Shown here: positions 35,288-44,443 of the stretch, in pieces
Layout of the letters: each line of letters begins with the position of its first letter
Position numbering within the stretch: position 1 is the first letter of the stretch
Source: Deltaproteobacteria bacterium
GTDB lineage: Bacteria > Desulfobacterota > Binatia > DP-6
Length of the DNA: 64,000 nt
NCBI GenBank assembly: GCA_005888095.1
Contig: VBKF01000101.1
Span: forward strand, 543 to 64,542
Direction: 5' to 3'
Made by a program: the position numbers and the translations under genes
Notes under the pieces: model-generated
Databases searched by the model: none
Told to the model about the DNA's origin: nothing
The model's input: the letters and a program-made list of their open reading frames with translations, nothing else

Positions 35288-37756
35288 ATGCTCTTCCGGA
35301 ACGACAAGCGAGACCCGAAAGATCCGCCGCCCGCGGGCGGCGAGCTCCGGGTGCCGCTGCTCCCGCTGCGGGACATCATTGTCTTCCCGCACATGGTAGT
35401 CCCTCTGTTCGTCGGGCGTCAGAAGTCGATCCGCGCGCTCGAGGAAGCGATGAACAAGCAGAAGTTCATCCTCCTGGCCGCGCAGAAGGACGCCAAGACG
35501 AACGACCCCGCCGAGGACGACATCTACCGCGTCGGCACGCTCGGGACCGTGGTCCAGCTGCTGCGTCTCCCCGACGGCACCGTCAAGGTGCTGGTCGAGG
35601 GCAAGAAGCGCGCGCGCGTCGGACGCTACCTCGAGAACGCGGATTACTTCCTGGTCGAAGCCGAGCCCATCGAGGAGGTCTGCGACGCTACGACCGAGGT
35701 CGAGGCGCTGATCCGCAGCGTCAACTCGACGTTCGAGAACTACGTCAAACTGAACAAGAAGATCCCGCCCGAGATGATCATGTCGGTCGCCTCGATCGAG
35801 GACCCGGCGCGTCTCGCGGACACGATCGTCGCCCACCTCGGCATCAAGCTCGAGGACAAGCAGACGCTGCTCGAGATCACGAACCCGTCCGAGCGGCTCG
35901 AGAAGGTCCTCGGGTTCATGCGGTCCGAGATCGAGATCCTCGAGGTGGAGAAGCGCATCCGTACTCGGGTCAAGAAGCAGATGGAGAAGACCCAGAAGGA
36001 GTACTACCTCAACGAGCAGATGCGCGCGATCCAGAAGGAGCTCGGCGAGAAGGACGAGTTCAAGAACGAGATCCAGGAATTGGAAGAGAAGATCAAGCAG
36101 AAGAAGATGTCGGCGGAGGCCCGCGAGAAGGCCGAGAAGGAGCTGAAGAAGCTCAAGATGATGTCGCCGATGTCCGCCGAGGCGACGGTCGTCCGCAACT
36201 ACATCGACTGGATCATCTCGCTTCCGTGGCACGAGTACACGGAGGACAAGCTCGACATCAAGGGCGCGGAGAAGATCCTCGAGGAGGACCACTACGGGCT
36301 CGATAAGGTGAAGGGGCGGATCCTCGAGTACCTCGCCGTGCAGAGCCTCGTCGGCCACATGAAGGGCCCCATCCTCTGTCTGGTCGGGCCCCCCGGTGTC
36401 GGCAAGACGTCGCTCGGCAAGTCGATCGCCCGCGCGACGGGGCGGAAGTTCGTGCGCGTGTCGCTCGGCGGCGTGCGCGACGAGGCGGAGATCCGTGGTC
36501 ACCGGCGCACCTACATCGGCGCGCTCCCCGGCAAGGTCATCCAGTCGATGAAGAAGGCCGGCTCCGGGAACCCGGTCTTCCTGCTCGACGAGGTCGACAA
36601 GATGTCGACCGATTTCCGCGGCGACCCTTCCTCGGCGCTGCTCGAGGTGCTCGACCCGGAGCAGAACAGCACCTTCAACGATCACTACCTCGACGTCGAC
36701 TACGACCTCTCGAAGGTCATGTTCATCACCACGGCGAACAACCTCGAGCGCATCCCGCGCCCGCTCCAGGACCGGATGGAGATCATCCGCATTGCCGGCT
36801 ACACGGAGCTCGAGAAGCTGAACATCGCCAAGCGGTACCTGATCCCGAAGCAGCGCGAGGCCAACGGGCTCCAGGAGCAGAACATCGCCTTCTCGGATTC
36901 GGCGGTCGTCGGGATCATCCGCCACTACACGAAGGAGTCGGGGGTCCGGAACCTCGAGCGCGAGATCGCTTCGGTCTGCCGCAAGGTCGCCGTCGAGGTG
37001 GTGAAGAAGGATCGCAACGCGCGGATCCGCATCACCGGCAAGAACCTGACCACCTACCTCGGCCCGCCGCGCTACCGCTACGGCAAGGCCGACGTCGAGC
37101 ATCGGATCGGCGTCTCCACCGGGCTCGCGTGGACCGACATGGGCGGCGAGCTCCTCGCCACCGAGGTGCAGGTCATGCCCGGCAAGGGCAAGCTCATGAT
37201 CACGGGGCGGCTCGGCGAGGTGATGCAGGAGTCGGCGCAGGCGGCCATGAGCTACGTGCGCTCGCGTGCTGCGGAGCTGGGTCTCGAGCGCGATTTCTAC
37301 CAGAAGATCGACCTCCACATTCACATCCCCGAGGGCGCGATCCCCAAGGACGGTCCGTCCGCCGGCATCACCATGGCGACGGCACTCGTCTCGGCTCTCA
37401 CCCGCATCCCGGTGCGCCACGACCTGGCGATGACGGGCGAGGTCACGCTGCGCGGCTACGTCCTGCCGATCGGCGGCCTCAAGGAGAAGGTACTCGCCGC
37501 GCACCGGGGCGGGATCAAGAAGGTGCTGATCCCGATCGAGAACGAGAAGGACATCCGGGACATCCCGGCGGTGATCCTCAAATCGATTCAGATCGAGCTC
37601 GTCGAGCACATGGACGAGGTGCTCCGCAAAGCGCTCGTCCTGCGCGACCCCGACGCCTATCTGCGGAAGCCGGCCGAGCCGCCGGCGGCCGAGGGGGTCG
37701 CTCCCCCGTTCCCGGCGACCGTCCCGCCCGACGCGCCAGACGTCGTCACGCATTGA
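35288..37756 (+). CDS. lon: ATP-dependent Lon protease
   Basis: An 822-residue cytosolic AAA+ serine protease. The N-terminal substrate-binding domain starts at [22 protein letters not shown]; a coiled-coil region (about 190-300) precedes Walker A GPPGVGKT at 367-374. The protease domain carries the Ser-Lys dyad Ser691 ([10 protein letters not shown]) and Lys734 ([14 protein letters not shown]), spaced as in E. coli Lon. The last 35 or so residues are Pro/Ala rich and less conserved. It continues the clpP-clpX-lon order; the stop codon overlaps the -35 box of the next gene. Confidence 0.97.
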   Translation: MLFRNDKRDPKDPPPAGGELRVPLLPLRDIIVFPHMVVPLFVGRQKSIRALEEAMNKQKFILLAAQKDAKTNDPAEDDIYRVGTLGTVVQLLRLPDGTVKVLVEGKKRARVGRYLENADYFLVEAEPIEEVCDATTEVEALIRSVNSTFENYVKLNKKIPPEMIMSVASIEDPARLADTIVAHLGIKLEDKQTLLEITNPSERLEKVLGFMRSEIEILEVEKRIRTRVKKQMEKTQKEYYLNEQMRAIQKELGEKDEFKNEIQELEEKIKQKKMSAEAREKAEKELKKLKMMSPMSAEATVVRNYIDWIISLPWHEYTEDKLDIKGAEKILEEDHYGLDKVKGRILEYLAVQSLVGHMKGPILCLVGPPGVGKTSLGKSIARATGRKFVRVSLGGVRDEAEIRGHRRTYIGALPGKVIQSMKKAGSGNPVFLLDEVDKMSTDFRGDPSSALLEVLDPEQNSTFNDHYLDVDYDLSKVMFITTANNLERIPRPLQDRMEIIRIAGYTELEKLNIAKRYLIPKQREANGLQEQNIAFSDSAVVGIIRHYTKESGVRNLEREIASVCRKVAVEVVKKDRNARIRITGKNLTTYLGPPRYRYGKADVEHRIGVSTGLAWTDMGGELLATEVQVMPGKGKLMITGRLGEVMQESAQAAMSYVRSRAAELGLERDFYQKIDLHIHIPEGAIPKDGPSAGITMATALVSALTRIPVRHDLAMTGEVTLRGYVLPIGGLKEKVLAAHRGGIKKVLIPIENEKDIRDIPAVILKSIQIELVEHMDEVLRKALVLRDPDAYLRKPAEPPAAEGVAPPFPATVPPDAPDVVTH

Positions 37757-37781
37757 CAGCCTCCAGGTCGGTTGCTAAAGG
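37753..37781 (+). promoter_or_regulatory. hup promoter
   Basis: TTGACA (37753-37758) contains the lon stop codon; TAAAGG (37776-37781) follows after 17 bases. Initiation near 37788 would leave a leader of about 30 bases with a GGAGGGG ribosome site, and could read through into tRNA-Val. Confidence 0.5.
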
Positions 37782-37818
37782 CGGCCGACGCGCCAGCGGG
37801 CGGGAAATCGGAGGGGCC

Positions 37819-38091
37819 ATGACGAAGGCCGACCTGATCGAGTCCGTCTCCACCAAGCTCGACCTGCCCCGGGGGCAGGCTGAGCGGGCCGTCAACACGA
37901 TCTTCGACGACATCGTCGCCGCACTCCGCAACGGGGACAAGGTGAACATCTCCGGCTTCGGCACGTTCGCGGTCTCGGCTCGCAAGGCGCGCAGCGGCCG
38001 CAATCCGAAGACGGGCGAGACCATCCAGATCGCCGCCTCGAAGTCCGCGAAGTTCAAAGCGGGCAAGACCCTCAAGGACACGCTCAACTGA
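37819..38091 (+). CDS. HU-family DNA-binding protein
   Basis: A 90-residue nucleoid protein that bends DNA as a dimer. The start [14 protein letters not shown] and the core [28 protein letters not shown] (with the intercalating proline in RNPKTG) are diagnostic of HU/IHF. The position right after lon matches hupB in many bacteria, although HU-alpha, HU-beta and IHF cannot be cleanly separated here. The GGAGGGG ribosome site lies three bases before ATG 37819. tRNA-Val begins 13 bases after the stop. Confidence 0.95.
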   Translation: MTKADLIESVSTKLDLPRGQAERAVNTIFDDIVAALRNGDKVNISGFGTFAVSARKARSGRNPKTGETIQIAASKSAKFKAGKTLKDTLN

Positions 38092-38104
38092 ACGCGCGTA
38101 CCGC

Positions 38105-38176
38105 GGGCGGTTAGCTCAGCGGGAGAGCATCGGCCTTACAAGCCGGGGGTCGCCGGTTCGATCCCGGCACCGCCCA
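38105..38176 (+). tRNA. tRNA-Val (anticodon TAC)
   Basis: A 72-base cloverleaf with acceptor GGGCGGT/ACCGCCC, anticodon loop CTTACAA (TAC, reads GTA) and T-loop TTCGATC. Discriminator A; no CCA encoded. A 257-base gap to tRNA-Asp follows; it holds no supported gene, only the tRNA-Asp promoter near its end. Confidence 0.95.
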
Positions 38177-38383
38177 CTCTGCTGCGAGTGCAGGCGGTGG
38201 GAAGCGAGACATCGGGCGACGACATGTCGGGCCGTGTGCGCGTCGACTGCTCCTCGCGCGCGCAACGTGACTACGCGCGTGTTCCACGGAGTGCCGTCAT
38301 GACGCACGAGTGTCCCGACGAAAACAATGCGCGGCCGCGAAACCTCCGCGCTCGCGGCGACGAACGGGGAAGCTGCCCGTCGG

Positions 38384-38412
38384 TTGCAAGATGCGCCGCG
38401 CTCGGCTACTAG
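38384..38412 (+). promoter_or_regulatory. Candidate tRNA-Asp promoter
   Basis: TTGCAA (38384-38389) and TACTAG (38407-38412) are 17 bases apart, placing initiation about 15 bases before tRNA-Asp. Confidence 0.45.
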
Positions 38413-38433
38413 CTATCGCTTCCGAGGACGCAC

Positions 38434-38510
38434 GGGGTCGTAGTTCAGTTGGTTAGAACGCCTGCCTGTCACGCAGGAGGTCGCGAGTTCGAGTCTCGTC
38501 GGCCCCGCCA
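38434..38510 (+). tRNA. tRNA-Asp (anticodon GTC), CCA encoded
   Basis: Acceptor GGGGTCG pairs with CGGCCCC; the anticodon loop CTGTCAC gives GTC. Discriminator G at 38507 is followed by a genomically encoded CCA (38508-38510), unlike the other tRNAs in the window. It lies upstream of rplM. Confidence 0.95.
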
Positions 38511-38581
38511 TTTGCGGAGGGACGTGTGTGGCGGGCGTCCCTTCGGGATTCATCCCTGAGCACGGCATGTCGACGACGCGG

Positions 38582-39019
38582 ATGACCAGGAGTCTGAGTG
38601 CGGAGGATGCACGGGCGGCACGCTGCTGGTACGTGGCCGATGCCGAGGGCAAGGTGCTCGGCAGGCTGGCGTCGCGCATCGCCTCGGTGCTGCGCGGCAA
38701 GACGAACCCGGCCTTCGCGCCGCACGTCGACGCCGGCAGCTTCGTCGTGGTGGTGAACGCCGCCAAGGTGCGGCTGACCGGGCGCAAGCTGGCCACCAAG
38801 GAGTACCTGCGGCACACCGAGTATCCCGGGGGCATCCGGCGGGCGACCGCCGCGGAGGTCCTCGCCAAGCACCCCACGCGCCTGCTCCGCGATGCGGTGG
38901 AAGGCATGCTGCCGAAGAACCGCCTCGGACGGCGCCTGGCGACCAAGCTCAAGGTGTATGCGGGACCGAACCATCCGCACCGGGCGCAGAAGCCGGCGCC
39001 TCTGCCCGACGTGAGGTAA
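38582..39019 (+). CDS. rplM: 50S ribosomal protein L13
   Basis: An L13 of about 145 residues. Family motifs: WYVADAEGKVLGRLASRIA, HVDAGSFVVVVNAAKVRLTGRKL, YPGGIRRATAAEVL and GMLPKNRLGRRLATKLKVYAG. ATG 38582 is chosen because E. coli L13 has 14 residues before the conserved Trp; ATG 38567 and GTG 38528 are in frame and would add 5 or 18 residues. None has a strong ribosome site. It pairs with rpsI, six bases downstream, in the universally conserved rplM-rpsI operon. Confidence 0.93.
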   Translation: MTRSLSAEDARAARCWYVADAEGKVLGRLASRIASVLRGKTNPAFAPHVDAGSFVVVVNAAKVRLTGRKLATKEYLRHTEYPGGIRRATAAEVLAKHPTRLLRDAVEGMLPKNRLGRRLATKLKVYAGPNHPHRAQKPAPLPDVR

Positions 39020-39025
39020 TTCGCC

Positions 39026-39424
39026 ATGGCCGATCGCGTTCCTCTCCTCTGGGGCACCGGGAAGCGAAAGTCGTCCGTCGCCCGCGTGCGGCTCGCGCTG
39101 GGCGACGGCACCATCGTCGTCAACGAGCGTCCGCTCGACACCTACTTCGGGCGCGAGACCTCGCGCATGATCGTCCAGCAGCCCTTCGAGGTGACCTCCA
39201 CGCAGGGCACCTACCGGACCGACGTGAACGTCTGCGGCGGAGGCGTATCGGCCCAGGCGGTCGCCATCCGGCACGGCATCACGCGCGCGCTCCTCGAGGC
39301 CAACCCCGACTTTCGCTCGGCGCTCAAGAAGGCAGGCTTCATCACGCGCGACTCGCGCGAGGTCGAGCGCAAGAAGTATGGCCGCCACAAGGCGCGCAAG
39401 CGTCCGCAGTACTCGAAGCGCTGA
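39026..39424 (+). CDS. rpsI: 30S ribosomal protein S9
   Basis: A 132-residue S9. It begins with the conserved [14 protein letters not shown] block and ends with the basic C-terminal tail [19 protein letters not shown], whose final SKR reaches the P-site tRNA. It overlaps nothing and follows rplM by six bases; argC starts 49 bases later. Confidence 0.97.
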   Translation: MADRVPLLWGTGKRKSSVARVRLALGDGTIVVNERPLDTYFGRETSRMIVQQPFEVTSTQGTYRTDVNVCGGGVSAQAVAIRHGITRALLEANPDFRSALKKAGFITRDSREVERKKYGRHKARKRPQYSKR

Positions 39425-39473
39425 TCGCGGCCGCGGCGTTGCGTGCCCCGCACGCCGTGCATAGGCTAGGTGA

Positions 39474-40520
39474 ATGGAGGCGGTCCGGCCAGCGACGCGC
39501 ACGCCCGTTTCGGTGCTCGGCGCCACGGGCTACACGGGCGTGGAGCTGCTGAGGTTGCTCGCCCAGCACCCGGCGGTCGAGCTCGCCTACCTCTCCTCGG
39601 AGCAGTATCGGGGCCGGCGCGCGTCGGAGGTGTATCCCTTCCTCGCCGGCATTGTCGACGAGGCGCTCGGGGCGCCCGAGCCGGCGGCGGCGGCGGCCGG
39701 GGACGTCGTCTTCACCGCCCTGCCGCACGGGGCTGCCGCGCCGCTCGCGCGCGAGCTGCTCCGGCGGGGGCGGCGTGTGATCGATCTGTCGCCCGACTTC
39801 CGCCTGCGCGATGCCGCCGTCTATGCCCGCTGGTACGGCGAGCACCCGGCGCCGGAGCTGCTGCCCCAGGCGGTCTACGGGTTGCCCGAGCTCTACCGCG
39901 ACCAGCTGCGGCCAGCGCGCCTCGTCGCGAATCCCGGCTGCTATCCGACGGCGGCGCTGCTCGGGCTCGCCCCGCTCGCGCGGGCCGGGCTGCTGTCCGC
40001 GCCGGCGGTCATCGACGCCAAGTCCGGCACGACGGGCGCAGGGCGGGCTGCCAAGGTCGAGCAGCTCTTCGCCGAGGTGAACGAGAACTTTCGCCCGTAC
40101 GCGATCGCTGCCCATCGCCACGGTCCCGAGATCGAGCAGGAGCTGCGCGCGGCGGGCGCGGCCGCTCCGCCGCTGTTCGTGCCGCACCTCCTGCCCGTCA
40201 GCCGCGGCATTCTGGCGACGATGTACGTGCGGGTCCCGGGCGGGAAGCCGCAGCTCGATTCCCTCTTCGAGACGGCCTATGCGCGCGAGCCGTTCGTCGT
40301 GCTTCGTGGCGATGGCCCACCTCCGGAGCTGCGCGAGGTGCGGGGCACGAACCGCTGCGTGCTCGGCTGGCGCTGGGACGAGGCGACCGGGCATGCCGTG
40401 GTCGTGAGCGCCATCGACAACCTCGGCAAGGGCGCCGCAGGACAGGCGGTGCAGTGTCTAAACCTGCTGCTCGGCCTGCCTGAGACGACGGGTCTCGAGG
40501 CGCCGGCGCTGGTGCCTTAA
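39474..40520 (+). CDS. argC: N-acetyl-gamma-glutamyl-phosphate reductase
   Basis: A 348-residue NADPH-dependent enzyme of arginine synthesis that reduces N-acetylglutamyl phosphate to the semialdehyde. The Rossmann start VLGATGYTGVELLRLL and catalytic Cys156 in NPGCYPTAALL are clear, as are FVPHLLPVSRGI and the C-terminal NLGKGAAGQAVQCLN. Length matches the family. It follows rpsI rather than other arg genes, a location seen in several lineages. The 3' end faces the paired hairpin repeats at 40526-40696. Confidence 0.95.
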   Translation: MEAVRPATRTPVSVLGATGYTGVELLRLLAQHPAVELAYLSSEQYRGRRASEVYPFLAGIVDEALGAPEPAAAAAGDVVFTALPHGAAAPLARELLRRGRRVIDLSPDFRLRDAAVYARWYGEHPAPELLPQAVYGLPELYRDQLRPARLVANPGCYPTAALLGLAPLARAGLLSAPAVIDAKSGTTGAGRAAKVEQLFAEVNENFRPYAIAAHRHGPEIEQELRAAGAAAPPLFVPHLLPVSRGILATMYVRVPGGKPQLDSLFETAYAREPFVVLRGDGPPPELREVRGTNRCVLGWRWDEATGHAVVVSAIDNLGKGAAGQAVQCLNLLLGLPETTGLEAPALVP

Positions 40521-40525
40521 CGATA

Positions 40526-40696
40526 CCGGGGGCCCGTGCGGTGCTCGGGCGCGGCTGCGCCGCGCCCTGCGCTCCTCCGATGCCCCCGGACCCCGTCGCT
40601 CGCGCGCGGCAAAGCCGCGCGCGGCTCCTGACCCAACCGGGGGCCCGTGCGGTGCTCGCGCGGCTAGCGCGCGCTGCGGTCCTCCGATGCCCCCGG
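40526..40696. repeat. Paired GC-rich hairpin repeat (two copies) between convergent genes
   Basis: Two copies (40526-40589 and 40637-40696) each start CCGGGGGCCCGTGCGGTGCTC and end GATGCCCCCGG, so each unit is bounded by complementary ends. Between them lies a perfect stem CGCGCGCGGC-AAA-GCCGCGCGCG (40601-40623). The second copy ends at the lptG stop codon. The same family recurs at 44207-44400. The layout is like a REP/BIME doublet and would form strong hairpins between argC and lptG, possibly a two-way terminator. Confidence 0.8.
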
Positions 40697-41800
40697 CTAC
40701 TGCTCGCCCAGGATGAGGTAGCTGCCGATCAGCCCGAAGAGGCCGTTGGCGGACCACGCCGCTAGGGCAGGGGGCAGGGCGTGGCTCTGGCCGAGGGCGC
40801 GGGTGAAGGCGAGCACCACGAAGTAGGCGAAGCCGAGGGCGAAGCCGAGGCCGATACCGCTGGCGAGGCTGGTCACCCGTGTGCCCTTGAAGGCGAGCGG
40901 CACGGCGAGCAGCATCATCATGATGCTCGCCGCGGGCAGGGCGAGCTTCAGGTCGAGGTCGACCCAGCTTTCAGAGACGTCGACACCCTTGCGCCGGAGA
41001 TCGCTGATCTGCCGGTGGAGCATGGCGTAGCTGAACTCCTCGGGTTCCACGGAGACCACCTGAAAGTCGGCAAGGGTCTCGGGGAGTATGAAGTCCTCCG
41101 GCTCGCGAGGTGTCTCGTGCACCCCGTCCGGCCCGAACTCGCGCGTCCGGGCACCGACGAGCTGCCAGCGCTCGTGGCCCCAGAGAACCTCGGTGGCCTC
41201 GATCAGCCGCCGGAGGCGAAAGTCGGGGCCGAGCTGGTAGACCGTGAGGCCGTAGAGGGCGCCGCGCTGGGGCGCCACCCGGTTGATGTTATAGAAGCCG
41301 GCGCGCCCGTGGTACCAGACATCCCGCCCGGTAAAGACGCTCGCCACGCCGCGCTTCTTGATCTCCAGGTCCTCGATCGCGTGCCAGCGGCGTGCGCTCT
41401 CGGGCACAAGCCTCTCGTTCCAGACGAAGACGCCGACGCTGATCGCGGCGGCGAGGCCGAGCAGCGGCGTCGCCACCTGCCACACGCTCACGCCGCACGC
41501 CCGCAGCGCGACGAACTCGTTGTGCCTGGCGAGGAGGCCGAGGCCCACGAGCGCCCCGGCCAGCACGGCAAACGGTGCCACCTGGGTCACTACGAGGGGC
41601 AGCTTGAAGATGAAGTACCGCACCATGGCGTCCGGCGGGGCCTCGTGGCGGAGGAAGCTGTCGAACCGATCGAAGAAGTCGACGATGACATAGATCGCCA
41701 CGAAGGCGAGCAGGGCGAGCGCGAAGACGCGCAGGAACTCCCCCGTCACGTGGCGGGCGACGACGGGCGCGAGGAGCCGCCGGCCGGGGCTCACGGTCAT
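40697..41800 (-). CDS. lptG: LPS export ABC transporter permease LptG
   Basis: A 367-residue YjgP/YjgQ-family permease that with LptF and LptB2 extracts LPS from the inner membrane. N-terminal helices (VFALALLAFVAIYVIVDFFDRFDSFL) and APFAVLAGALVGLGLLARHNEFVALRACGVS are characteristic; a periplasmic jellyroll (about 145-260) and three C-terminal helices follow. ATG 41800 overlaps the lptF stop by four bases, so translation is coupled. The long frame upstream is open but belongs to lptF in another frame. It converges on argC across the hairpin repeats. Confidence 0.93.
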   Translation of the reverse strand: MTVSPGRRLLAPVVARHVTGEFLRVFALALLAFVAIYVIVDFFDRFDSFLRHEAPPDAMVRYFIFKLPLVVTQVAPFAVLAGALVGLGLLARHNEFVALRACGVSVWQVATPLLGLAAAISVGVFVWNERLVPESARRWHAIEDLEIKKRGVASVFTGRDVWYHGRAGFYNINRVAPQRGALYGLTVYQLGPDFRLRRLIEATEVLWGHERWQLVGARTREFGPDGVHETPREPEDFILPETLADFQVVSVEPEEFSYAMLHRQISDLRRKGVDVSESWVDLDLKLALPAASIMMMLLAVPLAFKGTRVTSLASGIGLGFALGFAYFVVLAFTRALGQSHALPPALAAWSANGLFGLIGSYLILGEQ

Positions 41801-42864
41801 GCCTCGGCCCCGAGACGGGCGACGACCTTCTGCCGAAGGGCGGCGAGTCCGACCTGCACGCGCTCGAGCCGCATCGCCGTCCGCTCGCGGGCCGCCTGTG
41901 CGAAGAGGTAGCTGCCGAGGGCCGCGAGCACGAGATTCGGCAGCCAGAGCCCGAACGCCGCCGACATGACGCCGCGCTCCGCCAGCGTCTGTCCGGCCGA
42001 GAGGAAGATATAGTAGGCGAAGATCACGACCAGGCTCACGACGAAGCCGCGCGCGCGAACGGCCCGTGCCGGCTGGACACCGAGCGGGACCGCGACGAGC
42101 CCGAAGACGATACAGGCGAAGGGGATCGAGAACTTGCGGTGGTACTCGACCAGCTCCGGACCGTACGGCCGGCCTGCCGCTTGCTTGGCGGCGATCGACC
42201 GGGCGAGCTGCCCGAGCGTCAGCTCTTTCGGGTCGCGCTCTCGCTGCCTGAGCCCGGCAAAGGCCTGTCGCAGATCGAGGTTGACATCGTAGGACTGGAA
42301 GTCGGTCTGGTACTCCGCGCCGCCCCGGGGGTCGGTGGTGTGAATGGAGCCCTCGAGGAGGCGCAGGGTCACCGTCTGCGCCCGGCGGTCCGAGATCATG
42401 AAGCCCGCCCGGGCGAAGATCGTGTTGTGCTGCTGCGGGTCCCGTTCGTCGGCGATCAGCACGTGCGCCAGGCGATCCATGGTCGGATCGATGCCTTCGG
42501 CGTAGATCACGAGGCCCGGGAAGTCGTCGTTGAAGACCGCGGGCTTCAAGCCCGCGCTCGCGCGGGTCCGGGCCATGTCGTAGAGCGCCGTCTTCAGCGA
42601 GCGGTTGCCCCAGGGCCGCGCGTACAGGGCAATGCCGGCGGTGGCCGACGTCGCCAGCGCGACGAAGATGACCACGGGGGGCATGAGCTGGTAGAGGCTC
42701 AGCCCCGAGCTGCGAAGCGCCACCATTTCGGAGTCCGCCGAGAGCCGCCCGAAGGCGATCAGGATCGCGAGCAGCATCGCCATCGGAACGGTCACCTCGA
42801 GGAACGCCGGCATGATGTAGGCGAAGAGCCGCATGATGCTCGCGAGCGGCAGGCCGCGGCTCAC
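41797..42864 (-). CDS. lptF: LPS export ABC transporter permease LptF (start uncertain)
   Basis: At least 355 residues of the LptF permease, with helices, RPWGNRSLKTALYDMARTRASAGLKPAVF, a beta-jellyroll and the C-terminal helix block FACIVFGLVAVPLGV. The first in-frame canonical start is GTG 42864, but the frame continues upstream with family-like sequence (KILHRYVFREILLPFAFGL... through about 42978), which encodes the first transmembrane helix. No ATG, GTG or TTG exists between that segment and the in-frame stop near 43035. Either initiation uses ATC/CTG, or the start has been altered by an error or mutation. It is divergent from rlmB with almost no intergenic space. Confidence 0.85.
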   Translation of the reverse strand: MSRGLPLASIMRLFAYIMPAFLEVTVPMAMLLAILIAFGRLSADSEMVALRSSGLSLYQLMPPVVIFVALATSATAGIALYARPWGNRSLKTALYDMARTRASAGLKPAVFNDDFPGLVIYAEGIDPTMDRLAHVLIADERDPQQHNTIFARAGFMISDRRAQTVTLRLLEGSIHTTDPRGGAEYQTDFQSYDVNLDLRQAFAGLRQRERDPKELTLGQLARSIAAKQAAGRPYGPELVEYHRKFSIPFACIVFGLVAVPLGVQPARAVRARGFVVSLVVIFAYYIFLSAGQTLAERGVMSAAFGLWLPNLVLAALGSYLFAQAARERTAMRLERVQVGLAALRQKVVARLGAEA

Positions 42865-43001
42865 GACCAGCTCGATGAGCTTGAGGAGCCGGGCGACGAG
42901 CAGGACGAAGGTGAAGACGCCGAGGCCGAAGGCGAAGGGGAGGAGGATCTCCCGGAAGACGTACCTGTGGAGGATCTTGACGATCGAGCGAGGGTAGCAG
43001 G

Positions 43002-43763
43002 ATGAGGCGGAATCGAACAGTGGATCGGCCGCTCATCGTCCACGGCGCGAACCCGGTGCTCGAGCTCCTGCGGAGCAGCCACCCCGTGACGCGCGTGCAC
43101 CTCGGCCCGGGGCCTCGCACGCGAGAGCTGGCGGTCGCCGCGCGCGAGCGCGGCGCCCCCGTCGTGCAGGAAGCCGACCGCGGTGCGCTGGCGCGCCTGG
43201 CCGGATCGCCCCATCATCAAGGGGCGGTGGCGATCGCACCGCCGTTCCGGTACGCCGCCCTCGAGTGCCTGCTCGCTCCGGAGCGCCGGAGCGCGCTCCT
43301 GCTCGATGGCCTTCAGGATCCCCGGAACCTGGGGGCGATCATCCGCACGGCCCGGGCGGTGGGGCTTGGCGGTGTCGTCCTGCCGCAGGATCGCAGCGTC
43401 GGCGTGACCGGCGTCGTGGCGGCGACCTCGGCCGGTCTCGTCTTCGGGCTGCCGGTCGTGCGGGTCCCGAACCTCGTCCGGGCCATGGGGGGGCTCAAAG
43501 ACGCCGGCTACTGGCTCGTCGGGCTGGCCCCCGAGGCGCCCGACCGCCTCGGGGACCGCGAGCCGCCGCGGCGGATCGCCGTCGCCCTAGGTGGGGAGGG
43601 CGAGGGGCTGCGCCCCCTCGTCCGTCGGGCCTGCGACTTCCTGACCTCGATCCCGATGGCCCCCGGGGTCGATTCTCTGAACGTGGCCGTAGCCGCCGGG
43701 ATCGCGCTCTACGCCCTCGTCAAGCCCCCGCCCCGGGCCTCCCGAGTCCCGGCAATTCCTTGA
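43002..43763 (+). CDS. rlmB: 23S rRNA (guanosine-2'-O)-methyltransferase, RlmB/SpoU family
   Basis: A 253-residue SPOUT-fold methyltransferase that would methylate the 2'-OH of G2251-type 23S rRNA using SAM. An N-terminal substrate-binding domain (IVHGANPVLELL) precedes the knotted domain with DGLQDPRNLGAIIRTA, VALGGEGEGLR and SLNVAVAAGIALYAL, the three conserved motifs. RlmB is preferred to other TrmH members because of the N-terminal HGANPV motif. Its stop TGA lies within the -35 box of the following tRNA cluster. Confidence 0.92.
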   Translation: MRRNRTVDRPLIVHGANPVLELLRSSHPVTRVHLGPGPRTRELAVAARERGAPVVQEADRGALARLAGSPHHQGAVAIAPPFRYAALECLLAPERRSALLLDGLQDPRNLGAIIRTARAVGLGGVVLPQDRSVGVTGVVAATSAGLVFGLPVVRVPNLVRAMGGLKDAGYWLVGLAPEAPDRLGDREPPRRIAVALGGEGEGLRPLVRRACDFLTSIPMAPGVDSLNVAVAAGIALYALVKPPPRASRVPAIP

Positions 43764-43788
43764 CAGCGTCCGGAGCCGATGTTAGGAA
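43760..43788 (+). promoter_or_regulatory. Promoter of the tRNA-rpmG-secE-nusG-ribosomal cluster
   Basis: TTGACA (43760-43765) and TAGGAA (43783-43788, then T) with a 17-base spacer. It follows rlmB directly and precedes tRNA-Thr by about 135 bases of leader that holds no gene. The hexamers resemble the rpsL promoter (TTGACA-N17-TAGGAT). Confidence 0.55.
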
Positions 43789-43928
43789 TGCAAATTTCAT
43801 TCGACACCAAAGGGGATTTCTCCCCACCACCACGGGTTCGGCTTCGCTACTGAACGGCCCGCAAGCGGCCGAGGAGGGTTCCGCGGGAAGGCTGGGAGCG
43901 TGGGGCGCCGGCAGGGAGCGTCCGGCCC

Positions 43929-44000
43929 GCCGATGTAGCTCAGGGGTAGAGCAGCTGACTTGTAATCAGCAGGTCGTCGGTTCGACTCCGACCATCGGCT
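43929..44000 (+). tRNA. tRNA-Thr (anticodon TGT)
   Basis: A 72-base cloverleaf: acceptor GCCGATG/CATCGGC, anticodon loop CTTGTAA (TGT, reads ACA), T-loop TTCGACT, discriminator T. First member of the classic Thr-Tyr-Gly-Thr cluster upstream of secE/nusG. Confidence 0.95.
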
Positions 44001-44030
44001 CGCGCGTCAACGGTTCTCGAGGCCAGGTGC

Positions 44031-44113
<83 letters not shown>

Positions 44114-44122
44114 TTTCGAGAC

Positions 44123-44195
44123 GCGGGAGTAGCTCAGGTGGTAGAGCGCGAGCCTTCCAAGCTCGGGGTCGCGGGTTCGATTCCCGTCTCCCGCT
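44123..44195 (+). tRNA. tRNA-Gly (anticodon TCC)
   Basis: A 73-base cloverleaf: acceptor GCGGGAG/CTCCCGC, anticodon loop CTTCCAA (TCC, reads GGA), T-loop TTCGATT, discriminator T. The paired hairpin repeats start 11 bases after it. Confidence 0.95.
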
Positions 44196-44206
44196 TCTAT
44201 TGGCCT

Positions 44207-44400
44207 CCGGGGGCCCGTGCGCTCCTCGCGCGCTGCGCGCGCTGCGGTGCTCCGATACCCCCGGACCCCGCGCCGCACGCGGCGAAGCCGCGCGCGGCTT
44301 CTTCCCGGGGGCCCGTGCGGTGCTCGCGCCCTGCGGGCGCTGCGCTCTTCCGATGCCCCCGGACCCCGCGCCGCACGCGGCGAAGCCGCGCGCGGCTTCT
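44207..44400. repeat. Paired GC-rich hairpin repeat (two copies) inside the tRNA cluster
   Basis: Two further copies of the repeat seen at 40526-40696, at 44207-44264 and 44305-44362, 98 bases apart. Each begins CCGGGGGCCCGTGCG and ends GATACCCCCGG or GATGCCCCCGG. Each is followed by a stem GCCGCACGCGGC-GAA-GCCGCGCGCGGC with one mismatch (44272-44298 and 44370-44396). They fill most of the 248-base gap between tRNA-Gly and the second tRNA-Thr, which otherwise holds no gene. Confidence 0.8.
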
Positions 44401-44443
44401 GGGGGCGCGGCGGAGGTCGCGGAGGTCGATGTCTGCTCGCTGT

